This document shows, piece by piece, positions 1 to 5,090 of a DNA stretch of 6,220 nucleotides. Location: contig JBDSJC010000316.1 in assembly GCA_039917655.1 (NCBI GenBank), positions 1 to 6,220 of the forward strand, written 5' to 3'. The notes below the pieces were generated by a model. It ran no database searches. It saw only the letters and a program-made list of their open reading frames with translations, and was not told the origin of the DNA. A program made the translations under genes and the position numbers. Origin of the DNA: PNKC01 sp039917655. Its GTDB lineage: Bacteria; Chloroflexota; Dehalococcoidia; Tepidiformales; Tepidiformaceae. Every line of letters begins with the position of its first letter. The stretch's first letter is position 1.

Positions 1-2
1 CG

Positions 3-28
3 AAGGCCCGCCAGTTGGCGGGCCTTTT
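3..28 (+). terminator. Rho-independent terminator hairpin
   Basis: A perfect 10-bp GC-rich stem (positions 3-12 pairing with 17-26) closes a 4-nt loop (AGTT) and runs into four T on the plus strand. This is the classic intrinsic terminator form for a plus-strand gene ending left of the window. On the minus strand the stem ends in only two visible T before the window edge. It may also stop the leftward transcript that leaves the 78-aa gene at 60, making it bidirectional between convergent genes. Confidence 0.85.
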
Positions 29-59
29 CGCTGAATGACGGCGAGGGGACGATCAGCCC

Positions 60-296
60 TTAGATGCGACCTGCGACTGGCCTTGGGCTGGGGTGTGGCA
101 CGGGCTCTCCGGTACTTGCTTCCTGCTCCACCTGGGGTGCGAGGCGGTTAGCAATCGCGCGCAGGAGGCGGGCCGCGGGCCGGCGGAGGGAAGGCCGGCC
201 CGGGCCCGCGTAACCGATCGCCTCGTAGCGCGCCAGCTTGCGCGCGAGCCGCTCCTCTCGTTGCTCGGTGAGGACCTGGTGTGTGAAGTGATCCAT
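60..296 (-). CDS. Small basic hypothetical protein, 78 aa
   Basis: I do not recognise a named family. The start is chosen because the ATG at 296 has a strong Shine-Dalgarno, GGAGGA (complement of 304-309), 7 nt upstream. The same frame is open further upstream to 539, but that extension would run into the pheA coding region and has no such site. The protein begins with an amphipathic, charged helix (MDHFTHQVLTEQREERLARK), continues with a Gly/Pro turn (AGPGRPSLRRP), a second Arg-rich helix (about residues 41-54), and a Pro-rich disordered tail. No signal peptide or membrane segment is visible. A separate promoter-like sequence precedes it, so it may be transcribed alone as well as by read-through from pheA 154 nt upstream. 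A DNA- or RNA-contacting or membrane-associated role would be guesswork. Confidence 0.7.
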   Translation of the reverse strand: MDHFTHQVLTEQREERLARKLARYEAIGYAGPGRPSLRRPAARLLRAIANRLAPQVEQEASTGEPVPHPSPRPVAGRI

Positions 297-336
297 GGGA
301 AGTTCCTCCGATTTCTGCCGTAGGGCTTGGTAGGAA

Positions 337-367
337 CATATAGCCTGAGGCCTAATTCTTCTGTGAA
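337..367 (-). promoter_or_regulatory. Possible sigma70-type promoter for the 78-aa gene
   Basis: On the minus strand TTCACA (complement of 362-367, five of six to TTGACA) lies 19 nt before TATATG (complement of 337-342, four of six to TATAAT). Transcription would begin near 330, giving a leader of about 35 nt that carries the GGAGGA site. The spacer is longer than the ideal 17 nt and the -10 lacks its final T, so this is only a candidate. Confidence 0.3.
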
Positions 368-450
368 CTTCTCCACACGCGATTGCCGCCGGCGTCTCGT
401 CCTGGGACCGCGCGATTGCCCATCTGGTAACGCCTGCCCTGCGCAGGCTC

Positions 451-1317
451 CTAGAACCGGGGGTAGCTGCCAAACACTTTGAGGTCCGAACAGCGCGGTG
501 CGACCCTCGCCAGCACGTCGCGCATCTCGGGGTCGTCAACGTGCCCTTCGAAGTCGATCAGGAACACATACTCTCCGAACGTTGCCTTCGTCGGCCGGCT
601 CTCGATCTTGGTGCAGTTGACGTTGGCCGCCGCGAAAGCGTTGAGGACGCCGGCCAGCGACCCCGGCCGGTCGGCGGCGAACGTGAACGCGATCGACGTC
701 CGGTCGCGTCCGGTTGGCGGCTGCTTCCCTCGCCCCAGTACGAGGAAGCGCGTGACATTGTTCGCCGAATCCCCGATTCCGGTGGCCATCACTTCGGCCC
801 CGTACAGGGCTGCCGCTCGTCGCGTGGAAATCGCAGCCGCATCCCCGTCGCGCCTGAGCGCCAGCTCCACCGCTTCGGAGGTCGAGAGCGCCGCCTCCAC
901 CTGCGCTTTGGGGAAACAGCGTTCGAGGAATCGCCGGCACTGGCCAAGCGCCTGCGTGTGCGAGTAGATGACCTTCACGCTACCCGCGCGAGTGCCCGGC
1001 TTCGCGACAAGGTTGTGCTCAATTGGAAGGACAATCTCCGCCTGGATCTGGAGGGTGGTCTCGTGGATGAGGATGTCGAGCGTCTCGGCGACGGAGCCGT
1101 TGAGGGCGTTCTCGATGGCGACCACACCGAGTTCGGCGAGCCCCGATTCGACGGCCGCGGCGACCGCGGCGTGAGACGGAAACGGGACGAGGTCAGCGCC
1201 AGGCGCGAACCGTCTTGCGGCCTCCTCGCCGAAGGTGCCGGGCGGCCCGAGGTAGGCGAGTCGCGTCGAAGCCGCGGGGCGCTGAGCGGTTTCCGGCGGT
1301 TGGTCCAATGCCGTCAC
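451..1317 (-). CDS. pheA: Prephenate dehydratase (PheA)
   Basis: The enzyme decarboxylates and dehydrates prephenate to phenylpyruvate, the committed step to phenylalanine, in the cytoplasm. At 288 aa it is a normal monofunctional PDT with no chorismate mutase domain. The PDT domain spans about residues 19-195, with GPPGTF (24-29), ENALNGSV (69-76), SHTQALGQC (119-127) and the catalytic-region NVTRF (187-191, the Thr-Arg-Phe motif of the family). An ACT regulatory domain follows (about 207-282), with DRPGSLAGVL (216-225) and ESRP (239-242), the segments that form the phenylalanine-binding site in homologues, so feedback inhibition by Phe is expected. Translation starts at GTG 1317. The preceding TAGGA (complement of 1327-1331) overlaps the trkA stop, with a 9-nt spacer, indicating coupled expression with trkA 11 nt upstream. 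Phenylalanine genes are not functionally tied to potassium uptake, so the shared operon is notable. Confidence 0.96.
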   Translation of the reverse strand: MTALDQPPETAQRPAASTRLAYLGPPGTFGEEAARRFAPGADLVPFPSHAAVAAAVESGLAELGVVAIENALNGSVAETLDILIHETTLQIQAEIVLPIEHNLVAKPGTRAGSVKVIYSHTQALGQCRRFLERCFPKAQVEAALSTSEAVELALRRDGDAAAISTRRAAALYGAEVMATGIGDSANNVTRFLVLGRGKQPPTGRDRTSIAFTFAADRPGSLAGVLNAFAAANVNCTKIESRPTKATFGEYVFLIDFEGHVDDPEMRDVLARVAPRCSDLKVFGSYPRF

Positions 1318-1328
1318 TGCGCGCCGTC

Positions 1329-2003
1329 CTACGTGTCCAGTCCGTGGGTGGAGCCGATCAGCAACTCCCTCAGAATTGGCAGGCTGTCCGGGCGCGTAAC
1401 CACCACCAGCGCGTCACCGGCGCTCAATCGGGTGTCGCCGCTCGGCATGCGGGGGACGCCCCCGGGGTCTACGATCAGCGAGATCAGCGACTCGGCTGGC
1501 AACAGCACTTCGCGCACTGAGCGGCCCACCACGGGGGAGGTCTCCGGGATCCGTATCTCGATGATTTCGAGCCCGCTGTGCAGCTGCAGCAGCGGGATGA
1601 TCTCGTGAGTCGGCAGTTCCTGTTCAATCTGCGCGAGCACAGCCTGGGTGGCGGAGATAGTGGTTTCGATGCCGCGCTTCTTGAACAGGTCTTCGTTCTT
1701 GGGGTTGTTGATGCGGGCGATCGTGCGGATCACGCCACGGCGGCGGGCGATCTCGCAGATCACAAGATTGTCCTCGTCGTCTCCGGTGACCGCGCAGATC
1801 AGGTCGGCGCGGGCTACCCCCGCGAGGTCGAGGGTGGTCGCCTCGCAGCTATCCCCCTGGAGGATGTTGCTGCTCAGCTCCTCGGCGATTTGGCCAGCCC
1901 GGCCGGGGTCGCGTTCGATGACGAGCACTTCGTGGTGGGCGTTCAGCAATTCCTGGGCGAGGTAGAAGCCGACTTTGCCTCCGCCGCAAACGAGGATGTA
2001 CAC
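1329..2003 (-). CDS. trkA: TrkA-type potassium channel regulatory subunit (RCK_N + RCK_C)
   Basis: This is the cytoplasmic gating ring type of protein that binds NAD(H) or adenine nucleotides and controls a Trk/Ktr potassium transporter in the membrane. The Rossmann-fold RCK_N domain occupies about residues 1-125: GGGKVG (7-12) gives the GxGxxG dinucleotide loop, and an acidic residue ends the second strand (E30 in VIERD), typical of NAD preference. The RCK_C (TrkA_C) domain is at about 140-218 (IRIPETSPVVGRSVREV onward, closing with GDALVVVTRPDSL). At 224 aa it matches single-unit KtrA/CeoB-like proteins rather than the double-length E. coli TrkA. The start is GTG at 2003, preceded by GAGGGGAAG (complement of 2008-2016), and lies one base after the stop of the RCK_N-only gene. 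The membrane subunit is not in the window. Confidence 0.93.
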   Translation of the reverse strand: MYILVCGGGKVGFYLAQELLNAHHEVLVIERDPGRAGQIAEELSSNILQGDSCEATTLDLAGVARADLICAVTGDDEDNLVICEIARRRGVIRTIARINNPKNEDLFKKRGIETTISATQAVLAQIEQELPTHEIIPLLQLHSGLEIIEIRIPETSPVVGRSVREVLLPAESLISLIVDPGGVPRMPSGDTRLSAGDALVVVTRPDSLPILRELLIGSTHGLDT

Positions 2004-2004
2004 G

Positions 2005-2418
2005 CTACTTCCCCTCTTTCTGGCCGAGCAGCATATCGAACATGATTTGCGCGCCGACGCTCGTGGGACTGAACGTTTCGAGCCCTAATTCGTGAAAGAT
2101 CTGCTCGCGGACGGGGTCATAGATGCGGCAGAGCACCCTCTTCACGTGGTAGACCTCACGCGCCAGCTGGCTCGCGAAGTAGTTCCGGTTGTCGCCCTGG
2201 GTGACGGCCATGAAGGCGTCGGCGCTCTGGATGCCGATCTTCTCGAGTGCCGGTCCATCCATCCCGTTGCCGACTTCGCGCCGCCCACGGAACGATTCAG
2301 GCAGCCGCCGGAACGAGGCCGGGTTGATGTCGAGGACAGTGACCTGGTGTCCGGCGGCGTCCAACATCCCCGCCACGCGAGCCCCGACACGCCCGCAACC
2401 CATGATGATCACGTTCAT
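2005..2418 (-). CDS. RCK_N-only TrkA-like NAD-binding protein, 137 aa
   Basis: The protein consists of one Rossmann-fold RCK_N domain: MGCGRVG with G7, G9 and G12 for the GxGxxG loop, D30 at the end of strand 2 (TVLDIN), and the family segments ADAFMAVTQGDNRN (67-80) and RVLCRIYDP (94-102). It stops after a short helix (about 119-132) with no RCK_C domain, so it is roughly 80-90 residues shorter than full KtrA/CeoC-type proteins. The ATG at 2418 is preferred over an upstream in-frame start at 2481, because its ATGA overlaps the stop of the USP gene and GAGGGAG (complement of 2424-2430) lies 5 nt upstream. I infer that it pairs with the full-length TrkA encoded one base downstream, as in tandem CeoB/CeoC arrangements, but its lack of the C-terminal domain makes it either a specialised nucleotide-sensing partner or a shortened relic. 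The clean stop and coupled translation favour a functional gene. Confidence 0.88.
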   Translation of the reverse strand: MNVIIMGCGRVGARVAGMLDAAGHQVTVLDINPASFRRLPESFRGRREVGNGMDGPALEKIGIQSADAFMAVTQGDNRNYFASQLAREVYHVKRVLCRIYDPVREQIFHELGLETFSPTSVGAQIMFDMLLGQKEGK

Positions 2419-2882
2419 TGAGGCTCCCTCATTGAGGACGCGCCGGGGGCGGCGCCGGCCATGCTTTGGCGGACGACCCACACCTGGCAGGTCGCGTGTT
2501 TGAGGACGTATTCCACTGTCCGTCCGAGGATAGGCGAGCCTTTGACGCGGTCGTACGGCTGGCCGAGAATAATCGCGTCGATCTCCCGGTCGTTCGCTTC
2601 GTCCACGATCGCCTGGCCGGCATCGCGAGCTTGCAGAAGCTGGCCGGTGAGCTGGACGCCCTGCTCGTCCGCAATCTCTTCGGCGCGGCGAATGACCTGC
2701 TCTCCGCGCCGCGCTTCGCTCTCGAGTTCGGCGTTGAGTGGGAGGGAGCGAAGGACTTCGATCACGTGCACGGCGTAGACGCGGCCTTTGCGAGGCTTTA
2801 CGAGGTTACAGGCGATCGACACCGCTTCGAGGCTCGCCGGCGAGATGGTTATCGGGACCAGGACGTTGTGCGGAGTAGTCAT
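2415..2882 (-). CDS. Universal stress protein (UspA) family protein
   Basis: The 155-aa protein has a single Usp domain (residues about 4-138): first strand NVLVPITISP, then strand VYAVHVIEVL (35-44), IDAIILGQPY (101-110) and the closing VEYVLKHATCQVWVV (123-137). ATP-binding Usp proteins carry an Asp after the first strand and a Gly-x2-Gly-x9-Gly-(Ser/Thr) loop. Here the Asp is replaced (VPITIS) and the loop reads GQPY-x9-G-R-T, losing the second Gly and the residue after the third. ATP binding is therefore doubtful. Usp domains are often found beside or fused to transporters, and its 4-nt ATGA overlap with the RCK_N gene suggests it belongs to the same potassium-transport control unit. ATG 2882 is fixed by an in-frame TAA shortly upstream, but no good Shine-Dalgarno is present. 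A weak TAAGGT -10-like sequence lies so close that a very short leader is possible. The tail after residue 140 is Ala/Gly/Ser-rich and probably disordered. Confidence 0.9.
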   Translation of the reverse strand: MTTPHNVLVPITISPASLEAVSIACNLVKPRKGRVYAVHVIEVLRSLPLNAELESEARRGEQVIRRAEEIADEQGVQLTGQLLQARDAGQAIVDEANDREIDAIILGQPYDRVKGSPILGRTVEYVLKHATCQVWVVRQSMAGAAPGASSMREPQ

Positions 2883-2935
2883 GGGCGCGGACGCGGCACC
2901 TTACCCAAATCTGAGTGTGGTGAATAAGGATGTCA

Positions 2936-3103
2936 CTAGTGATCGTCCTGCGCGAACCAGAGCCTTACCGCCCCGTTCAAGACCAGCACGATACCGATCG
3001 CCACCCCGATGCTGAACGCCGGTGATTGGATCAGCATAAACAGGATGAGGGCGATCCCGAGGACGATCGAAACGACGGAGAAGATGTAGTTCAGGGTTCG
3101 CAT
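2936..3103 (-). CDS. Small two-helix membrane protein, 55 aa
   Basis: The product is almost entirely hydrophobic: one transmembrane helix at about residues 7-25 (IFSVVSIVLGIALILFMLI), a short SPAF turn, a second helix at about 30-49 (AFSIGVAIGIVLVLNGAVRL), then a short charged end (AQDDH). It would sit in the cytoplasmic membrane as a hairpin. I do not recognise a family; the compact IGVAIGIVLVLNGAVRLW pattern resembles many small bacterial integral membrane proteins. It precedes the USP gene by 53 nt on the same strand and could be first in that operon. ATG 3103 gives the natural hydrophobic N-terminus, but the sequence before it is CCTCCCTCCT, the opposite of a ribosome binding site. The alternative ATG at 3148 would add 15 residues and also lacks a good site, so the start is uncertain. 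Confidence 0.6.
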   Translation of the reverse strand: MRTLNYIFSVVSIVLGIALILFMLIQSPAFSIGVAIGIVLVLNGAVRLWFAQDDH

Positions 3104-3160
3104 AGGAGGGAGGCAGTAGATCGAGGACGCAACTTCGGCTCGCGCCATGCTAACCCGGCG

Positions 3161-3170
3161 TGTTCGAACA
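3161..3170. other. 10-bp perfect palindrome TGTTCGAACA
   Basis: This self-complementary decamer lies about 58 nt upstream of the 55-aa membrane protein start, in the 201-bp gap 3104-3304 that otherwise holds no gene I can support. The position would suit an operator, but TTCGAA cores also occur inside coding sequence here (for example near 547 and 5435), so it may be chance. It is not the usual GAAC-N4-GTTC LexA box, because the half-sites are in the reverse order. Confidence 0.25.
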
Positions 3171-3249
3171 GGGAAAGACGCTGCCCTCGAACGCCTTGCC
3201 AAAGCCTTTCGCCGAAGCACTGAAGTGCCGGCCAAGTGAGACCGGATGC

Positions 3250-3276
3250 GCGGGGCCGCCGCTTGACGGTCCCCGC
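3250..3276 (-). terminator. GC-rich hairpin after the DUF4349 gene, possible terminator
   Basis: Positions 3250-3258 pair with 3267-3276 in a 9-bp stem interrupted by one bulged T (3270), with an 8-nt loop. It lies 29 nt beyond the stop of the minus-strand DUF4349 gene, where a terminator is expected. However, the minus strand has no T tract after the stem, and the plus strand has only a loose T-rich stretch. It could be a factor-dependent pause or mRNA 3'-end stabiliser instead. Confidence 0.35.
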
Positions 3277-3304
3277 TTCGTGTTGTCCCGCGAGGTCCGC
3301 CTTT

Positions 3305-4315
3305 CTATGCCGCCGCGGTTGGCGGTGTCTCTTTGCGGACCACCCGGCGGTAGATGAGAAGGGCGAGGCCCGCCGGCAGAGCGAGCCAGATAAAGGCCAC
3401 GCCCGCGTAGATCGCGCCGGCAGCGAGGTAGCGCGCCGCGTCCAGCGAATGGTCCCAGGCGGTCGCGAACACGTCGCCCAGGTTATTGTCGCCAGCGGAT
3501 GCGCCATTGCCTACCGGGAAGGGGGCGAGCGCAAGGTCGATGGTGGCGAGGTCCACGAGTTGGTCGAGCACCTTGAGCCGCCCCTGTATCTGCTCGATCT
3601 GCCCGCGCACGCTGTCCAGCCGATCGTTTATCTGAATGATCTCGGCGATCGTTTTCGCCTGCGCGAGCAGCGTTAGGTACTGGCCTTCGCTGCGCTCCAG
3701 GTTGCGGAGGCGGCTCTGCAAGTCGGTGTACTGCTCCGTGACCTCGCTCGATTTCGACCCCTCGGACCGCACCTTCGCGCCTTCGATCCCGCGCAAGGAG
3801 GCGAGCGTCGATTCGTATTGCGCCGAGGGGACACGGAGCGTAAGGCTGGCCGTTCGCTGGGGTTCGTCCTTGTTGTCATTGAGGTTGATGAACGACGACC
3901 GCTCGACGTAGCCGCCAGCGCCTCGAGCGAGTCGATTGGCCTCCGCGAAAGCGGCGGGTACATCTTTGACGTTTAAGGAGATGTTGGCGTTGACGATCAC
4001 TTTGCGGGCGAAGTCGGCGCTTGTTCCGGGGAGGCCGCCCACGCCGCCCGCGCCGCCGTTGTAGGCCAGCGATTTCTCTCCTGTCGAGGGAACCGCGACG
4101 CCCGGGGCGGAACTGGTGGAATCGCTGGCAAAGCTGTCCCTGGCGGCGAGCGCCTGGGAAGCTGCTCCGGGTGTGGCCGCACTCGCACCGCCAGAAAAAG
4201 CGTCCTTCGCAACGTTGGACGACTCCTCCTGGCGGCCCCCGCATGCGGCGGACACTGCGGCGATGACTAATGAGGCAGTGAGGACGAAGAGGAGGGCCCT
4301 GGGACGGGTTGGCAT
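3305..4315 (-). CDS. DUF4349 domain lipoprotein with C-terminal membrane helix
   Basis: The 336-aa product starts with a lipoprotein signal peptide (MPTRPRALLFVLTASLVIAA, then VSAAC with the lipidated Cys at 25), followed by a low-complexity Ser/Ala/Gly linker to about residue 100. The DUF4349 domain follows (about 104-322): an alpha/beta part with VIVNANISLNV (106-116), GGYVERSSF (134-142) and SLTLRVPSAQYE (157-168); a long coiled coil (about 190-252, EQYTDLQSRLRNLERSE and following heptads); the strand TIDLALAPF; and a transmembrane helix at about 297-322, ending in the basic stop RRVVRK. The fold resembles an extracytoplasmic, membrane-anchored sensor or envelope scaffold, but the family's function is not established. 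The ATG at 4315 has GGAG (complement of 4323-4326) with a 7-nt spacer. The frame stays open upstream to 4498, but that extension would bury the signal peptide. A 14-bp palindrome lies just before the ribosome site. Confidence 0.9.
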   Translation of the reverse strand: MPTRPRALLFVLTASLVIAAVSAACGGRQEESSNVAKDAFSGGASAATPGAASQALAARDSFASDSTSSAPGVAVPSTGEKSLAYNGGAGGVGGLPGTSADFARKVIVNANISLNVKDVPAAFAEANRLARGAGGYVERSSFINLNDNKDEPQRTASLTLRVPSAQYESTLASLRGIEGAKVRSEGSKSSEVTEQYTDLQSRLRNLERSEGQYLTLLAQAKTIAEIIQINDRLDSVRGQIEQIQGRLKVLDQLVDLATIDLALAPFPVGNGASAGDNNLGDVFATAWDHSLDAARYLAAGAIYAGVAFIWLALPAGLALLIYRRVVRKETPPTAAA

Positions 4316-4643
4316 CACGTAACTCCACGGTGGCCTTCGAAGGCCGCGTTGAGAGTAAAACGCCGGGGAGTGGGGCTTTGTTCCAGCCGCCCGGGAAATC
4401 CCCTCGGGTCGAATCTGCGTGACCGGAGGGGAAAGCCACGTGTCGCGTCTCCGGGCGAGGGCAGAATCGACGGATGGAGCGCATTGCTGTTGCGCCATGA
4501 ACAGGGCTCCTCTTTCCGCGTCCTTTCTCTTTTGTCGCAGGCTCGTCCGAATTTACGGCCCCGCCGTGATCAGCAATGCGGGATGCTCCGTAACATCTGA
4601 CGTGACAAGAATTTGCTTTTGCCGTGATCGTTTCCGTTCATTG
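4316..4643. other. Divergent intergenic region between DUF4349 and cupredoxin genes
   Basis: This 328-bp stretch must hold the promoters for both divergent lipoprotein genes. The minus-strand ribosome site and a 14-bp palindrome are at its left end. The right half (about 4500-4643) is clearly richer in A/T than the surrounding coding DNA, as expected of a promoter region, but I see no convincing -35/-10 pair. Both neighbouring frames remain open into the region (minus frame to 4498, plus frame from 4419). The resulting peptides are Arg-rich or Cys-rich and show no signal-peptide logic, so I treat them as non-coding, apart from a possible 14-codon extension of the cupredoxin to GTG 4602. Confidence 0.6.
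4332..4345. promoter_or_regulatory. 14-bp perfect palindrome GGCCTTCGAAGGCC
   Basis: A perfect 14-bp inverted repeat without spacer lies 17-30 nt upstream of the DUF4349 start codon, immediately before its GGAG ribosome site. The location fits a repressor operator over the transcript start, or two strands of a dyad-symmetric protein-binding site. As RNA the absence of a loop makes a stable hairpin less likely. No transcription-factor family is assigned. Confidence 0.4.
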
Positions 4644-5021
4644 ATGGTCGTTTTCTTCGGCGCTTCGGTCATGTTGGCTGCAGCGGCGTGTGGTGGAGAT
4701 TCACCATCGAAGACAGCGCCAACTGTGCCCGCTGCTAACACGACTTCGAAAGTGTCAGACGGCGATTCAGTAACAATAAAAATGTTCAAGTTTGACCCGA
4801 CTCCGCTCAAGGTTTCCGTCGGGACGAAAGTGACTTGGACAAATTCTGACGAGATCCTCCACACCGTCACCTCCGGAGAGCCGGGCAAGGAAGACGGAAA
4901 GATCAATGGAGAGATGAACGGACAGGGTAAATCGTTCACCTTTGCGTTCACCACACCTGGTACCTACAACTACTTCTGCAGCCGCCACAACGGTATGCGC
5001 GGAGAAGTGGATGTGAGCTAG
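4644..5021 (+). CDS. Plastocyanin-like cupredoxin lipoprotein
   Basis: This is a small blue-copper protein, probably an electron carrier or copper holder lipid-anchored outside the cytoplasmic membrane. From the ATG at 4644 it has 125 residues: hydrophobic signal MVVFFGASVMLAAAAC with lipobox Cys16, a Ser/Thr/Pro linker to about 40, then one cupredoxin domain (42-125). The type-1 copper ligands are complete: His73 in ILHTVT, Cys112, His115 and Met118 in FCSRHNGM, with the usual TPGTYNYFC strand before the Cys. The loop around GKEDGKINGEMNGQGKSF (81-98) is typical of plastocyanin/amicyanin-like domains. The start is uncertain: no Shine-Dalgarno precedes ATG 4644, whose signal lacks a basic n-region. 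In-frame GTG 4602 would add VTRICFCRDRFRSL, supplying Arg but with odd Cys residues. Codons such as ATA, GTA, TCA and AAA are commoner here than in neighbouring genes. The stop is 69 nt before the next lipoprotein gene. Confidence 0.88.
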   Translation: MVVFFGASVMLAAAACGGDSPSKTAPTVPAANTTSKVSDGDSVTIKMFKFDPTPLKVSVGTKVTWTNSDEILHTVTSGEPGKEDGKINGEMNGQGKSFTFAFTTPGTYNYFCSRHNGMRGEVDVS

Positions 5022-5090
5022 TCCGGACGTCATCTGGCGTTCTTCGAAGCACGAAGGATGGCAGCCAAACACTTTGCAAGGAGAAACACC

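Noticed and set aside
465..483. 13-bp match GCCAAACACTTTG shared with positions 5063-5075
   Set aside because: One copy encodes the end of PheA on the other strand; a single 13-mer match in a window of this size is within chance.
297..539. N-terminal extension of the 78-aa protein into the pheA region
   Set aside because: The ATG at 296 has a strong ribosome site, and the extension would overlap the 3' end of pheA with no recognisable protein content.
541..1608. Long plus-strand open frame of 355 codons antisense to pheA and trkA
   Set aside because: It is Arg/Gly-rich with no domain pattern and lies opposite two genes with clear family motifs; long antisense frames are common in high-GC DNA.
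2005..2415. RCK_N-only gene as a frameshifted TrkA pseudogene
   Set aside because: The frame ends cleanly, the next gene starts one base later with its own complete RCK_N domain, and no orphan RCK_C sequence follows in another frame.
3161..3170. LexA/SOS box at TGTTCGAACA
   Set aside because: The half-sites are in reverse order and unspaced compared with GAAC-N4-GTTC; no SOS gene is adjacent.
3147..3239. Plus-strand 30-codon frame MLTRRVRTGKDAALERLAKA and following residues
   Set aside because: The AGGAGGGAGG tract is over 30 nt away, too far to serve as its ribosome site, and there is no further support.
4316..4498. 61-residue N-terminal extension of the DUF4349 lipoprotein
   Set aside because: It would place the signal peptide and lipobox internally; the ATG at 4315 has a well-spaced GGAG.
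4419..4601. Upstream extension of the cupredoxin to ATG 4419
   Set aside because: The added residues are Arg/Cys-rich with no membrane-export logic, and the lipoprotein signal would become internal.
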